Positions 53,210 through 62,376 of a stretch of 64,000 bases of DNA are shown one piece after another (position 1 is the first letter of the stretch; each line of letters opens with the position of its first letter). A program made the translations under genes and the position numbers. Source of the stretch: Betaproteobacteria bacterium (GTDB lineage: Bacteria > Pseudomonadota > Gammaproteobacteria > Burkholderiales > Burkholderiaceae_C); the NCBI GenBank assembly GCA_025356445.1, contig JANXSZ010000083.1, positions 1-64,000 of the forward strand. Direction: 5' to 3'. The notes under the pieces are model-generated. The model was not told the origin of the DNA and ran no database searches. It was given only the letters and a program-made list of their open reading frames with translations.

Positions 53210-54016
53210 ATGCCCCGCAAACTGGTCGATCTGTCCATTTACCTCGAAAACGATGTAGCCTCTGACCCACCGGGTCTGGAGCCCAAAATCGAGTACTTCA
53301 CCCACGAGAACACCTACGCGCAAATCGCGCCGTTCTTCCCGGGCCTGAAGCCCGAAGACCTGCCCGACGGCGAAGGCTGGGCGGTGGAAAAAATCCAGCT
53401 GTCCACCCACAACGGCACCCACCTCGATGCGCCGTACCACTTCCACAGCACCATGGACGCGGCGCTGCACGAGAAGAAGAAATCCATCGCCATCGACGAG
53501 GTGCCGCTGGACTGGTGCTTCCAGCCCGGTGTGAAGCTGGATTTTCGCCATTTCCCCGATGGCTACGTGGTGCAAGCAGTGGATGTAGAGGCGGAACTCA
53601 AGCGTATCAACCACACGCTGAAACCGCTGGAAATTGTCATCATCAACACCCGTGCCGGTTCGCGCTACGGCGAAAAAGACTACGTGGCGGCCGGTGCGGG
53701 CATGGGCTATGAGGCCACCATGTACCTGCTGGAGCGCGGCGTACGCCTGACCGGCACCGATGCCTGGAGCTGGGATGCCCCCTTCGTTCACACCGCCAAG
53801 AAATACACCGAAACCCAAGATGCCTCGCTGATCTGGGAAGGCCACAAGGCTGGACGCGACATCGGCTACTGCCACATCGAAAAACTGCATAACCTGGAAG
53901 TGCTGCCCGGCGACGGTTTCTTCATCAGCTGCTTCCCGCACAAGATTCGCGGGGCCTCGGCAGGCTGGACGCGGGCAGTAGCCATTTTTGATGATGCACT
54001 GATGGCCAGCGTTTGA
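53210..54016 (+). CDS. Cyclase-family metal-dependent hydrolase (kynurenine formamidase-like fold)
   Basis: A 268-aa protein with the family metal motif [13 protein letters not shown] near residue 65 (HxGTHxDxPxH). Other landmarks are [11 protein letters not shown] at the N-terminus, [10 protein letters not shown] and GTDAWSWD. Members hydrolyse formamides, carbamates or cyclic isoprenoid or aromatic amides. It sits between the permease and fumarylacetoacetase genes in the same direction, so it probably acts on the imported compound. The exact substrate is unknown. Confidence 0.88.
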   Translation: MPRKLVDLSIYLENDVASDPPGLEPKIEYFTHENTYAQIAPFFPGLKPEDLPDGEGWAVEKIQLSTHNGTHLDAPYHFHSTMDAALHEKKKSIAIDEVPLDWCFQPGVKLDFRHFPDGYVVQAVDVEAELKRINHTLKPLEIVIINTRAGSRYGEKDYVAAGAGMGYEATMYLLERGVRLTGTDAWSWDAPFVHTAKKYTETQDASLIWEGHKAGRDIGYCHIEKLHNLEVLPGDGFFISCFPHKIRGASAGWTRAVAIFDDALMASV

Positions 54017-54039
54017 AGTTTGAAGAAAGGAAGACAACC

Positions 54040-55398
54040 ATGAACCTCAACCCTAACCTCCATATCAACCACACCCATGACGCTGCGACCCACAGCTGGC
54101 TCACTTCGGCCAACGCGGCGGGCTGCGACTTTCCGATCCAGAACCTGCCGTTCACGGTGTTCCGAAGACAGGGCACCTCGGAAACCTTCCGGGGCGGCGT
54201 CGCCATCGGCGACCAGGTGATCTGCCTGGGCGCGGTCGCGAAGTCTGGCGCACTGACTGGCTTGGCCGCGCAAGCCGCCAGTGCCTGTGCACAGCCGGTG
54301 CTGAACGACTTTTTTGCCATGGGGCCTGCTGCCTGGAGCGCACTGCGGCATGCGCTGTTTGACGCGCTGAAAGACGGCGCCAACGGTGTACCCACCGACG
54401 CCGTGCGCGCAGCGCTGGTGCCCATCGCCAGCATCGAACACGCGGTGCCTGCACGTATCGGCGACTACACGGATTTCTACACGTCGATCCACCATGGCCG
54501 CAATGTCGGCATGATCGCGCGACCGGACGACCCGCTGACGCCCAACTTCCAGTGGATTCCCATCGCTTACCACGGCCGTGTGTCCAGCATTGGCGTGGGC
54601 TCGGATCAACAAGGCCAGAAATTCCGCCGCCCCAGGGGTCAGAGCATGGCCCCCGGCGCGAAAGCCCCGGTGTATGGCCCTTGCGCGCGACTGGACTACG
54701 AACTGGAACTGGCCATCTGGATTGGTCAGGGCAACGCCCAAGGCGAGCCCATCCCCCTTGCGCAGGCGGATGATCACATTTTTGGCTACAGCCTGCTCAA
54801 CGACTGGTCAGCCCGCGACATCCAGTTCTGGGAAATGGCCCCACTCGGCCCCTTCCTGGGCAAGAACTTTTGCACCACCCTCTCGCCCTGGATCGTGACG
54901 CAAGAAGCCATGGCACCGTACCGCCTGCCCTTCGAGCGTGCCGCCAACGAGCCGCAGCCCCTGCCCTACCTGGACGACGCACGCAACAAGGCGCAAGGCA
55001 CGCTGTCCATTGAGCTGGACGTGCTGATCGAATCGCAGCACATGCGCGAACAAGGCCTGAGCGCCTCACCGGTTTCACACACCAACTTCCGCCACCAGTA
55101 CTGGACGGTAGGCCAGATGGTCACGCAGCACACCAACGGCGGCTGTAACCTGAACCCTGGCGACCTCTTTGGCAGCGGCACCATCTCCGGGCCCACACCG
55201 GCAGAGGGCGGCGCCATCATTGAGTTGACCAAGGGCGGAAAAGCGCCTATTTCACTCTCCACCAGCGGAGAAGAACGTGCATTCCTGCACGATGGAGATG
55301 CCGTGATTTTGCGTGGCTGGTGCGAGAAAACCGGATTTGCGCGGATTGGGTTTGGGGAGAGTCGGGGTGAGGTTGTAGAGACCGGGAAAAGCCTGTGA
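54040..55398 (+). CDS. fahA: Fumarylacetoacetase
   Basis: A 452-aa enzyme with the N-terminal SH3-like domain and the FAH catalytic domain: YTDFYTSIHHGRNVG near 150 (metal Asp and catalytic His), IPIAYHGRVSS, ARLDYELELAIWIG, the metal Asp in LLNDWSARDIQ and NPGDLFGSGTISGP. It splits fumarylacetoacetate into fumarate and acetoacetate. I use the ATG at 54040 with AAGGAAG upstream; a TTG at 54013 overlaps the preceding stop. Homogentisate dioxygenase and maleylacetoacetate isomerase are not in the window, so it may serve another diketo acid or a dispersed tyrosine pathway. Confidence 0.93.
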   Translation: MNLNPNLHINHTHDAATHSWLTSANAAGCDFPIQNLPFTVFRRQGTSETFRGGVAIGDQVICLGAVAKSGALTGLAAQAASACAQPVLNDFFAMGPAAWSALRHALFDALKDGANGVPTDAVRAALVPIASIEHAVPARIGDYTDFYTSIHHGRNVGMIARPDDPLTPNFQWIPIAYHGRVSSIGVGSDQQGQKFRRPRGQSMAPGAKAPVYGPCARLDYELELAIWIGQGNAQGEPIPLAQADDHIFGYSLLNDWSARDIQFWEMAPLGPFLGKNFCTTLSPWIVTQEAMAPYRLPFERAANEPQPLPYLDDARNKAQGTLSIELDVLIESQHMREQGLSASPVSHTNFRHQYWTVGQMVTQHTNGGCNLNPGDLFGSGTISGPTPAEGGAIIELTKGGKAPISLSTSGEERAFLHDGDAVILRGWCEKTGFARIGFGESRGEVVETGKSL

Positions 55399-55454
55399 AC
55401 AGGTCAGAATCACTCTTAAAACTATAGCTATTTACGCGCACTGGCCAAGCAGAG

Positions 55455-55484
55455 GAAGCTTGTTTGTTTATAGTTACAAGCTTC
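55455..55484. repeat. Inverted repeat between fahA and the thioesterase
   Basis: GAAGCTTGT-12 bases-ACAAGCTTC, perfect 9-base arms, 40 bases before the thioesterase ATG. There is no T-run; it could be a leader hairpin or operator. Just upstream, ACTATAGCTATTT (55421) looks like a dispersed-repeat relic. Confidence 0.5.
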
Positions 55485-55523
55485 ACACCCTTACCTCTTA
55501 GCCCTTATCCACAGGAATCCGCC

Positions 55524-55949
55524 ATGCGCATTTGGAAACAAGCCATCTCTATCGAATCTCTCACCGCTATCCATGTGGACACAGCCGTTGAATACCTTGG
55601 CATGGAGTTTTTGGAGGTTGGTGACGATTTCATCAAAGCCCGCATCCCCGTGGACAAGCGCACACGCCAGCCCTATGGCCTGTTGCATGGCGGCGTGTCA
55701 GTTGTGCTTGCAGAAACACTGGGATCGTGCGGTGCCGCGTATTGCTGCCCTGATGGCTACCGCGCCGTCGGTCTGGACATCAACGCCAACCACCTCAAGG
55801 GCGCAACAAGCGGATGGGTGACAGGCATCACCCGGCCAGTGCATGTGGGCCGCACCACGCAGGTATGGCAAATTGACATGACGAATGAAGCGGGGGAATT
55901 GACCTGCGTGTCGCGTATCACGATGGCGGTGCTAGCGCCAAAAGGCTAA
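55524..55949 (+). CDS. Hotdog-fold acyl-CoA thioesterase (MenI/YdiI-like)
   Basis: A 141-aa hotdog thioesterase that strongly resembles E. coli YdiI/MenI along its length: IWKQAISIESLTAI, KRTRQPYGLLHGGVSVVLAETLGS (in two parts, with the catalytic Glu after HGG), LDINANHL and VWQIDMTNEAG. It hydrolyses acyl-CoAs such as DHNA-CoA or aromatic CoA esters. AGGA lies eight bases before the ATG. It may be separate from the fahA operon because of the inverted repeat between them. Confidence 0.9.
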   Translation: MRIWKQAISIESLTAIHVDTAVEYLGMEFLEVGDDFIKARIPVDKRTRQPYGLLHGGVSVVLAETLGSCGAAYCCPDGYRAVGLDINANHLKGATSGWVTGITRPVHVGRTTQVWQIDMTNEAGELTCVSRITMAVLAPKG

Positions 55950-55952
55950 GCA

Positions 55953-56318
55953 CTACCAGCGCCGCCGCCCCGGTGTGAAATCCCCGCCCATCTCGCTCGC
56001 TTGCAGTGCGGAAATCACAAAGTGGATCGACAACACGGCAAAGCAGACAAAGCCAAAACCCAAGAAAAACTTGATGCCTGTGGTTTGACCACTGGGCATG
56101 CCTGTGGCGAGCATCAGCAGCAACACGGCGGCGGCGGCGACCGATGCCAAGGCCAGCCAATAGCCACGCCGACGGTGGTGGGAAACAACCGCCGGTTCAT
56201 CAGACGGTATCGCGGCGGCTTCGCGGCCTTCAAACATCGTGGGACGCTGGTAAAAGATGGTGTCACTTGACACTGTCTTTTTTTTCGCTAGCGGGTTGGG
56301 GATTTGGAAGCGAGCCAT
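55953..56318 (-). CDS. Hypothetical two-TM membrane protein
   Basis: A 121-aa protein: MARFQIPNPLAKKK, a soluble stretch, then two hydrophobic helices (about 55-75, LALASVAAAAVLLLMLA, and about 83-103, FFLGFGFVCFAVLSIHF) and a basic end (TPGRRRW). The ATG at 56318 is preferred over 56351. It converges on the thioesterase with a 3-base gap. No family recognised. Confidence 0.65.
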   Translation of the reverse strand: MARFQIPNPLAKKKTVSSDTIFYQRPTMFEGREAAAIPSDEPAVVSHHRRRGYWLALASVAAAAVLLLMLATGMPSGQTTGIKFFLGFGFVCFAVLSIHFVISALQASEMGGDFTPGRRRW

Positions 56319-56369
56319 GGCGGTCACGTTTTCTGAATATCTTTCGAACAAAGCGTACTCCTTATAACG

Positions 56370-56963
56370 CTATTGCGCCACCCCATCCTGGGCCATGCCG
56401 TTGGCAGTCTCTTTGGCCATGCGTTCGCTCTTCCAGTACACGTCGTCCCCGCCATGCATGCGGTTCAGCACGCGCGCAAGTACAAACATCAGATCGCTCA
56501 AACGGTTCAAATACTGGCGTGGCGTGTCTTTTAAAGCTTCTGCTTTTTCCAACGCCACCACCGCGCGCTCAGCCCGGCGAGCGACGGTGCGGCAGACGTG
56601 GGCGAGCGACGCAGCGCGGGTGCCTGCGGGCAGGATGAATTCCTGCAAGCGGGGCAGCGTGGCGTTGTGCTCGGCCAGCGCGTCGTCCAGCACCAGCAGG
56701 GCCTCGGCTTTCAGCAGCTCAAAACCGGGAATGGACAACTCACCGCCCAAATTGAACAGCTGGTGCTGCACCTCTACCAGCAGGTGGCGCACGCCCTCAG
56801 GCATGGGTTCGCACAGCAGCAGACCAATCTGAGAATTCAACTCGTCCACATCGCCCATGGCGTGGACGCGCAAACTGTCTTTGCTGACGCGGGTGTTGTC
56901 ACCCAGGCCCGTGCTGCCATTGTCTCCGGTACGGGTGGCGATTTGTGTGAGTCGGTTGCCCAT
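56370..56963 (-). CDS. Cob(I)alamin adenosyltransferase, PduO type
   Basis: A 197-aa five-helix enzyme that adenosylates cob(I)alamin to AdoCbl. It has the ATP-binding N-terminus IATRTGDNGSTGLGDN, the conserved VDELNSQIG near 40, and C-terminal LNRLSDLMFVLARVLN near 165, all typical of PduO/MMAB. AAGG lies about eight bases before the ATG at 56963. It supplies the B12 coenzyme for mutases; the cobalamin link with metH in the same window is notable, though MetH uses methyl-B12. It is divergent from the FAD oxidase. Confidence 0.93.
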   Translation of the reverse strand: MGNRLTQIATRTGDNGSTGLGDNTRVSKDSLRVHAMGDVDELNSQIGLLLCEPMPEGVRHLLVEVQHQLFNLGGELSIPGFELLKAEALLVLDDALAEHNATLPRLQEFILPAGTRAASLAHVCRTVARRAERAVVALEKAEALKDTPRQYLNRLSDLMFVLARVLNRMHGGDDVYWKSERMAKETANGMAQDGVAQ

Positions 56964-57059
56964 GTGTTGGCCTTGGTAGAAAATGAAAGTCTTTTCCCCG
57001 ATTGTCCTGCTTTCGCCTTGCCTTCGCACGACCTGCCTACCCCCTACGGAGACTCCCCC

Positions 57060-58484
57060 ATGAATGCCCCCACCCACGCCACCCACCTCATGCCCGAGAT
57101 CCACCAGCGCGAGGTACCACAAGCCCTGATCGATGCGCTGAAAACCCGTTTTGGCGAGCGCTGCTCGACCGTACTGGTGGTACGCGAACAGCACGGGCGC
57201 GATGAGTCCTCGTTCGCGGCCCCTCCTCCTTCCGCTGTGGTGTTCGCCGAAAGCACGCAAGACGTGGCCGATGCGGTGAAGCTGGCCAGCGCCTACAGCG
57301 TGCCGGTCATCCCGTTTGGCGTGGGTTCATCGCTGGAAGGCCATCTGCTGGCCGTGCAAGGCGGTATCAGCCTGGACGTGTCGCGCATGAACCACGTGCT
57401 GTCCATCAACGCAGAAGACCTGACGGTAACGGTAGAACCAGGTGTGACGCGCAAGCAACTCAATGAAGAAATCAAATCCACCGGCTTGTTTTTCCCGATT
57501 GACCCCGGCGCAGACGCCACGCTGGGCGGCATGAGCGCGACCCGCGCCAGCGGCACCAACGCCGTGCGCTACGGCACCATGCGTGAAAACGTGCTGGCGC
57601 TGGAGGTGGTGACGGCCAGCGGCGAGGTGATCCACACCGGCTCACGGGCCAAAAAGAGCAGCGCAGGTTACGACTTGACGCGCCTGATGGTGGGCAGCGA
57701 AGGGACGCTGGGCGTTATCACGGCTGTGACCGTGAAACTGTACCCGCTGCCTGAAGCCGTGTCAGCCGCGATTTGCTCGTTCCCCAGCATTGAAGCCGCT
57801 GTGCGCACCACGATTCAGGTCATTCAGATGGGCATCCCGATTGCGCGGGTGGAGTTGATTGACCACAACACGGTGCGCATGGTGAACGCGCACAGCAAGC
57901 TGGGTTTGCGTGAGGAGCCAATGCTGTTGATGGAGTTCCACGGCAGCCCGGCTGGCGTGAAAGAACAAGCTGAACTGGTGCAAGAAATTGCGGCTGAATT
58001 CGGTGGCAATGCATTTGAATGGGCCACCACCCCAGAAGAACGTACCCGGCTGTGGACGGCACGGCACAACGCCTACTTTGCAGCTATCCAAAGCCGCCCT
58101 GGCTGCCGCGCCATCAGCACCGACACCTGCGTGCCGATTTCACGGCTGGCGGACTGCCTGCTGGAATCCATCACCGAAGTCGATGCCAGCGGTATCCCCT
58201 ACTTCCTGGTGGGCCACGTGGGCGATGGCAACTTCCACTTTGGCTATTTGATTGACCCGAACCTGCCCGAAGAGCGCGAGACTGCCGAAGCGCTGAACAA
58301 CAAACTCGTCGCCCGCGCACTGAGCCTGGAAGGCACTTGCACCGGCGAGCACGGTATTGGTTTGCACAAGATGGATTTTTTGGTGACGGAAGCAGGTGCA
58401 GGCGCAGTGGACATGATGCGCACCATCAAGCGGGCGCTAGACCCCAAGAACATCATGAACCCAGGGAAGATTTTTACGCTGTGA
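57060..58484 (+). CDS. FAD-linked oxidase, D-lactate/glycolate dehydrogenase (GlcD/Dld) type
   Basis: A 474-aa flavoenzyme. The FAD-binding PCMH domain (about 50-225) has VIPFGVGSSLEGH, VEPGVTRKQLNEE, DPGADATLGGM and GSEGTLGVIT. The C-terminal substrate domain holds HVGDGNFHFG and the end motif EHGIGLHK, then DPKNIMNPGK. It oxidises a 2-hydroxy acid and passes electrons to quinone or cytochrome. No GlcE or GlcF partner follows, so it is more like single-subunit cytochrome D-lactate dehydrogenase. GGAGA lies close before the ATG. Confidence 0.92.
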   Translation: MNAPTHATHLMPEIHQREVPQALIDALKTRFGERCSTVLVVREQHGRDESSFAAPPPSAVVFAESTQDVADAVKLASAYSVPVIPFGVGSSLEGHLLAVQGGISLDVSRMNHVLSINAEDLTVTVEPGVTRKQLNEEIKSTGLFFPIDPGADATLGGMSATRASGTNAVRYGTMRENVLALEVVTASGEVIHTGSRAKKSSAGYDLTRLMVGSEGTLGVITAVTVKLYPLPEAVSAAICSFPSIEAAVRTTIQVIQMGIPIARVELIDHNTVRMVNAHSKLGLREEPMLLMEFHGSPAGVKEQAELVQEIAAEFGGNAFEWATTPEERTRLWTARHNAYFAAIQSRPGCRAISTDTCVPISRLADCLLESITEVDASGIPYFLVGHVGDGNFHFGYLIDPNLPEERETAEALNNKLVARALSLEGTCTGEHGIGLHKMDFLVTEAGAGAVDMMRTIKRALDPKNIMNPGKIFTL

Positions 58485-58493
58485 CAGCACCTT

Positions 58494-58531
58494 AAAAAGC
58501 CTTAGGGCCGGTAAGTGAACCGGCCCTAAGG
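58494..58531 (-). terminator. Rho-independent terminator for the CsgG-like lipoprotein gene
   Basis: CCTTAGGGCCGGT/ACCGGCCCTAAGG, a perfect 13-bp stem with a 6-base loop. On the minus strand it is followed by CTTTTTAAGG. It may also stop the plus-strand oxidase transcript, though less well. Confidence 0.82.
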
Positions 58532-58554
58532 ACACAAGACAAGCTGTGCAGGGC

Positions 58555-59451
58555 TTACTTCTTCTTTTTGCTGCTCGCTGCAGGTGCAGCGGCTCCGGGT
58601 GCCGAGGTCTGTGACGGTGCGGCACCGCCGTCCACGCCCAAGCGCCCACCGCCGCCCAGGCCTTGGCCCTTCACGCTTTGGGCTTTGTAGTTGCGCAGCG
58701 AGATCACCATCTGGTTGTACGCGTCCATGAAGGCTGCAGCGATCACCTTGCCTTGCGGGGTGTTGGAGTAGCTGCTGACACCGCCACCGCCCGAACCACC
58801 GAACAGCGCACCAAAGCCACCAATGTCCATCTTCGAAGCGCTGCCTTCAGAGGCGGCAATCTGCACGCCAGAGCGGTTGTCAATCATGGTCAGCAAGGCG
58901 CTGGCTTCACGGGTTTTGGAATTGGCACCCACAGCGCCCAGCAAGCGGCCTGCGCTGCCGGGAATCAAACCACCGAGCACGCCAGTCATGCCACCGGTGT
59001 CCTGGTTAAAAATGACCTCGGGGGACAAGCCGTAGTCGGACGACACCATCTGGCCTTTGCCAAAGTTGCTGCCCTGGCGCATCTCACCGCTGTCGGCCAA
59101 CGCACGTTCGCGGGACATGGCGTTCATACCGGCGGCACTGCGCTCCACGATGATGAAACAGTTGGACTGCTGAATCATCAAACGCAGCAAATTGGCGGTG
59201 GGTGGCAAGCGGTATTCATTGCGCAAGATGGTGTACCAGCCGGCACTTTGGTTCTCGATCAGCGACACGGTGCCCAGTGCGGAATCGCACTTTTCAAGCG
59301 CGCTGTTGGCGTTGGTGCTGGTGGCTCCACCCGCGCTGCCGGTGGCGACAGTTTTGGCTTCGGGTGCGCCCATTTTCATGTCAGCAGCAGCGCAAGCGGT
59401 TAACAGGGCAGTGCCCACAATGAGAGAAAGACGAGACAAGGAGATATGCAT
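58555..59451 (-). CDS. CsgG-family lipoprotein
   Basis: A 298-aa exported lipoprotein: the leader ends in the lipobox LTAC near residue 18. The middle resembles the CsgG domain (NCFIIVERSAAGMNAMSRERAL, in two parts; DYGLSPEVIFNQD; AASALLTMIDNRSG-type strand). The tail is Gly/Ala/Ser-rich and ends in KKKK. CsgG-type proteins build outer-membrane secretion pores or, as in LpoB-like forms, act in the envelope. No other curli genes (csgA, csgE, csgF) are near, so it is not evidence of curli. It has its own terminator. Confidence 0.85.
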   Translation of the reverse strand: MHISLSRLSLIVGTALLTACAAADMKMGAPEAKTVATGSAGGATSTNANSALEKCDSALGTVSLIENQSAGWYTILRNEYRLPPTANLLRLMIQQSNCFIIVERSAAGMNAMSRERALADSGEMRQGSNFGKGQMVSSDYGLSPEVIFNQDTGGMTGVLGGLIPGSAGRLLGAVGANSKTREASALLTMIDNRSGVQIAASEGSASKMDIGGFGALFGGSGGGGVSSYSNTPQGKVIAAAFMDAYNQMVISLRNYKAQSVKGQGLGGGGRLGVDGGAAPSQTSAPGAAAPAASSKKKK

Positions 59452-59632
59452 GGTGAAGCCTGTGAAACGGAAAGGAATCAAAAAAAGCAAAGAAGCAGCA
59501 GCGCAGAAAAACCGAAGACAAACCTTGCGTTAACAGGTCTTTTGGCTGGCAGAGCCAGAGTCTACGCGCCAAGTTGTGCGGCATTCAAGACAACCCGTTT
59601 GAATGGCAATATTACCCACGCACAAACCGAAG

Positions 59633-61576
59633 TTACAGGCTGACTTTCAGCATCAGGCTGATCCGCGTGCCTTTGTGATCTGCATGCTGGTTTGACACCA
59701 TGTGCAACTCGGCATTGATTTGCTGCGCACGGTGCTGCATATGGCGCAGACCTCGGCCTGTACGCGGAGGCTGAGTGCCCTGTACCGCCATGCCACGCCC
59801 ATCGTCTACCACCTCCAGCACCAGCTGGCCTGCTGGCGAGTCCCAATGGCTACTGACTTGCAGCGTGGTCGCTTGTGCGTGCTTGACCACGTTGGTCGCG
59901 GCCTCTTGCAGGATGCGCATGATGTGCAGCACGGTGTCACCAGGCAGTTCCAGGCCATCCAGCGCCGGGTCAATGTGCCAGTGCAAGGCAAGACCTGCCG
60001 CTTGCAGGCGCGGGTCCCAGCGGTTACGCCAGTTGGCCAAGGCACGTTGCAAGGTGTGGCCGGTGTCGCTGTTGTCCATCAGCATGCGCAGGTCATCCAG
60101 GCTTTCTTGCAGTGATTGCGCAACTTGGCTGGTGGTCAACCCCCCTCGTTCGACACCGCGCAGTGCCGTCATCAGTTGGGCCCCCAAGCCGTCATGCATC
60201 TCACGAACAAGACGGGCGCGCTCCTGGGCACGGGCAGCATCGCGCTCGACCCCGAGTTCGCTTTCACGCAGCTGCTGGTAGCTGCGCTCCAGGGTGGCGG
60301 ATTTGGCGGCGATGCGCTGCTCCAGTTCGTCATTGCTGCGCTCGGCCCGGCTCAACGTGGTGACGATGTACTCGCTCACAATCACCGTGTAGCCCAGCAG
60401 CACAGCCTCAAAGCCCCAAAAGAGGTAGCTCGGTACGGTTGAAGCCAAATGCCCAGACACGATCAGCAAATCATGCCCCGCACAGGCCAGCACCGACACC
60501 AAACCCAGCAGCAACAGCGCGGTACGCCACGCAGCCAGTGTGCGACGGCAGCGCCAAATTTGAAGCATCAACCACAAGGTGATGCCATAGGACAAAACCA
60601 AGGCCATCACGCGCGCATGAGCAGCCCCCGAACCCAGCATGGCCGCCAAAGCGAATGCACTGAAACCGGCAACCGCCACGCCCAACACAATGCGCAGTTG
60701 GCGTGGTGTGGGATGACCCAAAAAATACAGGGTGGACGTGGCCAATGCAACCGCTGTTATCAGCACATTCAGCGGGTTGAGTTGCTCAAACCACAGTGCC
60801 GGGTAGGCCACCAGCGATCCAAAATAAAACACCCCGCGCAAGCCCCAAGCCATGGACGCGACCGCCAACCACAGCAGCGTGCGGTCGTTGCGGCGACGCA
60901 GCCACAGCAGCATGGCCATCGCTGCCAGCACCAGCAGCACCCCTGAGGCCGCATCAGCATGACCGACGATCTCGTTCACGGTTTCCACCACGTTAGGCAG
61001 CAGCACATGGGTGGGGCCAACTTGCAACACCGTCAGACCCGCTGGCATGTAAGGCAGACTTTGGAAAATGATCTCCACACTGCGCGCACCGGCAGGCAGG
61101 GCCAGCAAGGTGGGCATGCGACCGTTGTAGGTGATAGGCGCGGCAGTATCGGTGATGCCCGCCTGCACCAGGGCATCAGGCGACGCGGGAGAAGGCACCC
61201 ACGGGTAACGCTGGCCCCGCACCGTGACTGGCAGCAGCGGTACGTCCTGCGCCCATACCTGGTACGGTGCACCGACACGAAACAAGGACAGCGCCGCACC
61301 CGGCAATGCACCGCACGACCCCAAGGTTACGGTGTAGCGCAGCAAGTAACGCTGGGCGCGCCACACGACAGGAATCACATCCGGCAAATCAACCACGGCA
61401 TCGGCCACCACCGCACTGCCCTGTGCACCTTCGGTGTCCATCACGATCCGACGGGCTTGGGTCACCGTACTGACCTCTGCGGCGTTAAGGCACGGGGCTG
61501 GGGTTTGGGCGCTGGCAGAACGCACGCCAAGACCACACGACAACGCCAGGGTCAGCACCATGGCGAGGCCGCGCAC
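59633..61576 (-). CDS. NarL-type sensor histidine kinase with 7TM-like membrane domain
   Basis: A 647-aa kinase. A signal peptide and periplasmic beta domain (about 25-215) are followed by seven hydrophobic helices (about 220-420), a coiled coil, and a HisKA_3 dimerisation domain with the phospho-His in REMHDGLGAQL near 460. The ATPase domain has LQEAATNVVKHA (N box), VDDGRGM and GRGLRHM. This resembles 7TMR-DISM sensors. I prefer GTG 61576, which lies just after the regulator's TAA with GGGG seven bases upstream; ATG 61561 is the alternative. It is translationally coupled to the response regulator gene. Confidence 0.9.
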   Translation of the reverse strand: MRGLAMVLTLALSCGLGVRSASAQTPAPCLNAAEVSTVTQARRIVMDTEGAQGSAVVADAVVDLPDVIPVVWRAQRYLLRYTVTLGSCGALPGAALSLFRVGAPYQVWAQDVPLLPVTVRGQRYPWVPSPASPDALVQAGITDTAAPITYNGRMPTLLALPAGARSVEIIFQSLPYMPAGLTVLQVGPTHVLLPNVVETVNEIVGHADAASGVLLVLAAMAMLLWLRRRNDRTLLWLAVASMAWGLRGVFYFGSLVAYPALWFEQLNPLNVLITAVALATSTLYFLGHPTPRQLRIVLGVAVAGFSAFALAAMLGSGAAHARVMALVLSYGITLWLMLQIWRCRRTLAAWRTALLLLGLVSVLACAGHDLLIVSGHLASTVPSYLFWGFEAVLLGYTVIVSEYIVTTLSRAERSNDELEQRIAAKSATLERSYQQLRESELGVERDAARAQERARLVREMHDGLGAQLMTALRGVERGGLTTSQVAQSLQESLDDLRMLMDNSDTGHTLQRALANWRNRWDPRLQAAGLALHWHIDPALDGLELPGDTVLHIMRILQEAATNVVKHAQATTLQVSSHWDSPAGQLVLEVVDDGRGMAVQGTQPPRTGRGLRHMQHRAQQINAELHMVSNQHADHKGTRISLMLKVSL

Positions 61577-61580
61577 CCGA

Positions 61581-62279
61581 TTACCCCACCAAACCACGTC
61601 GCGCAGCCTCCATCGCCGCTTCAGCTCGCGATGAAATCCCCAGCTTGCGGTAAATATCTCGGACGTAGCTGCTGGTGGTGTGCGCTGAGATACCCAGCAG
61701 CCGTGCGGCTTCGGGCGCGTTGTAACCCTTGCCAATGAGGCGCAACACATCCACCTCACGCTGGCTGAGATGCTGCGGAACAGCATCATCTTCCGCCCGA
61801 CTCGCTACGAATACAGTAGCAGCTTGTGCTGTACTGGTAAGCACAGGGGCATGAAAGTGCTTTAAAACCCGCAACGCAACCGAAGGCGACAACGCCGGTT
61901 CACCGCGCTCAATGCCTTGCAACTGCGCCACCACCACGGCGCGGGGTTGCGATTTGAGGATGTAGCCCGTGGCCCCCGCCCGCAGCGCAGGAAAGACATG
62001 AGTATCGTCGTCATGGATGGTGGCCACCACCACATTCGCATCGGGGCAAGCGCGAGTCAAGTCCTGAATCAAGCTCTCGGCAGTGCCATCAGGCAAGCCC
62101 CAGTCCACCAGCGCCAGACCATAGCTGTGCTGCTGCATCAGCGCCCGGGCTTCGGCCAGGGTGGCCGCAGCGTCGATGCGGCGCAGACCAGGAATGGCCG
62201 TGGGCAGCAACTCCACCAGCCACTGGCGGGGTTCATCCAGGTCTTCGACCACCAAGGCGCAAACAGAAGAATCGGTCAT
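61581..62279 (-). CDS. NarL/FixJ-family response regulator
   Basis: A 232-aa regulator. The receiver domain keeps the acidic pair in VVEDLDEP, the phospho-Asp in ALVDWGLPDG near 55, the Thr in VATIHDD and Lys in YILKSQ. The C-terminal LuxR HTH is LSQREVDVLRLIGKGYNAPE then ARLLGISAHTTSSYVRDIY (in parts). A linker of about 20 residues (TSTAQAATVFVA) is encoded by repeat-like DNA at 61803-61835. In-frame ATGs at 62294 and 62312 are possible starts. It is the first gene of the pair with the kinase and its target is unknown. Confidence 0.92.
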   Translation of the reverse strand: MTDSSVCALVVEDLDEPRQWLVELLPTAIPGLRRIDAAATLAEARALMQQHSYGLALVDWGLPDGTAESLIQDLTRACPDANVVVATIHDDDTHVFPALRAGATGYILKSQPRAVVVAQLQGIERGEPALSPSVALRVLKHFHAPVLTSTAQAATVFVASRAEDDAVPQHLSQREVDVLRLIGKGYNAPEAARLLGISAHTTSSYVRDIYRKLGISSRAEAAMEAARRGLVG

Positions 62280-62376
62280 GGGATCGGCGGACATTCGAGG
62301 AGATAACAGCATGCGACAAGCTTAACCGGGTCATCCCACGAGGGCACTCCCCGGATCACGGGGTGACGAGCGGTAT

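Noticed and set aside
56598-57059. N-terminal extension of the FAD oxidase by 154 codons
   Set aside because: It is antisense to the cobalamin adenosyltransferase and the real ATG at 57060 has a good SD.
58555-59451. Curli secretion locus
   Set aside because: Only a CsgG-like domain is present; no csgA, csgB, csgE or csgF near it.
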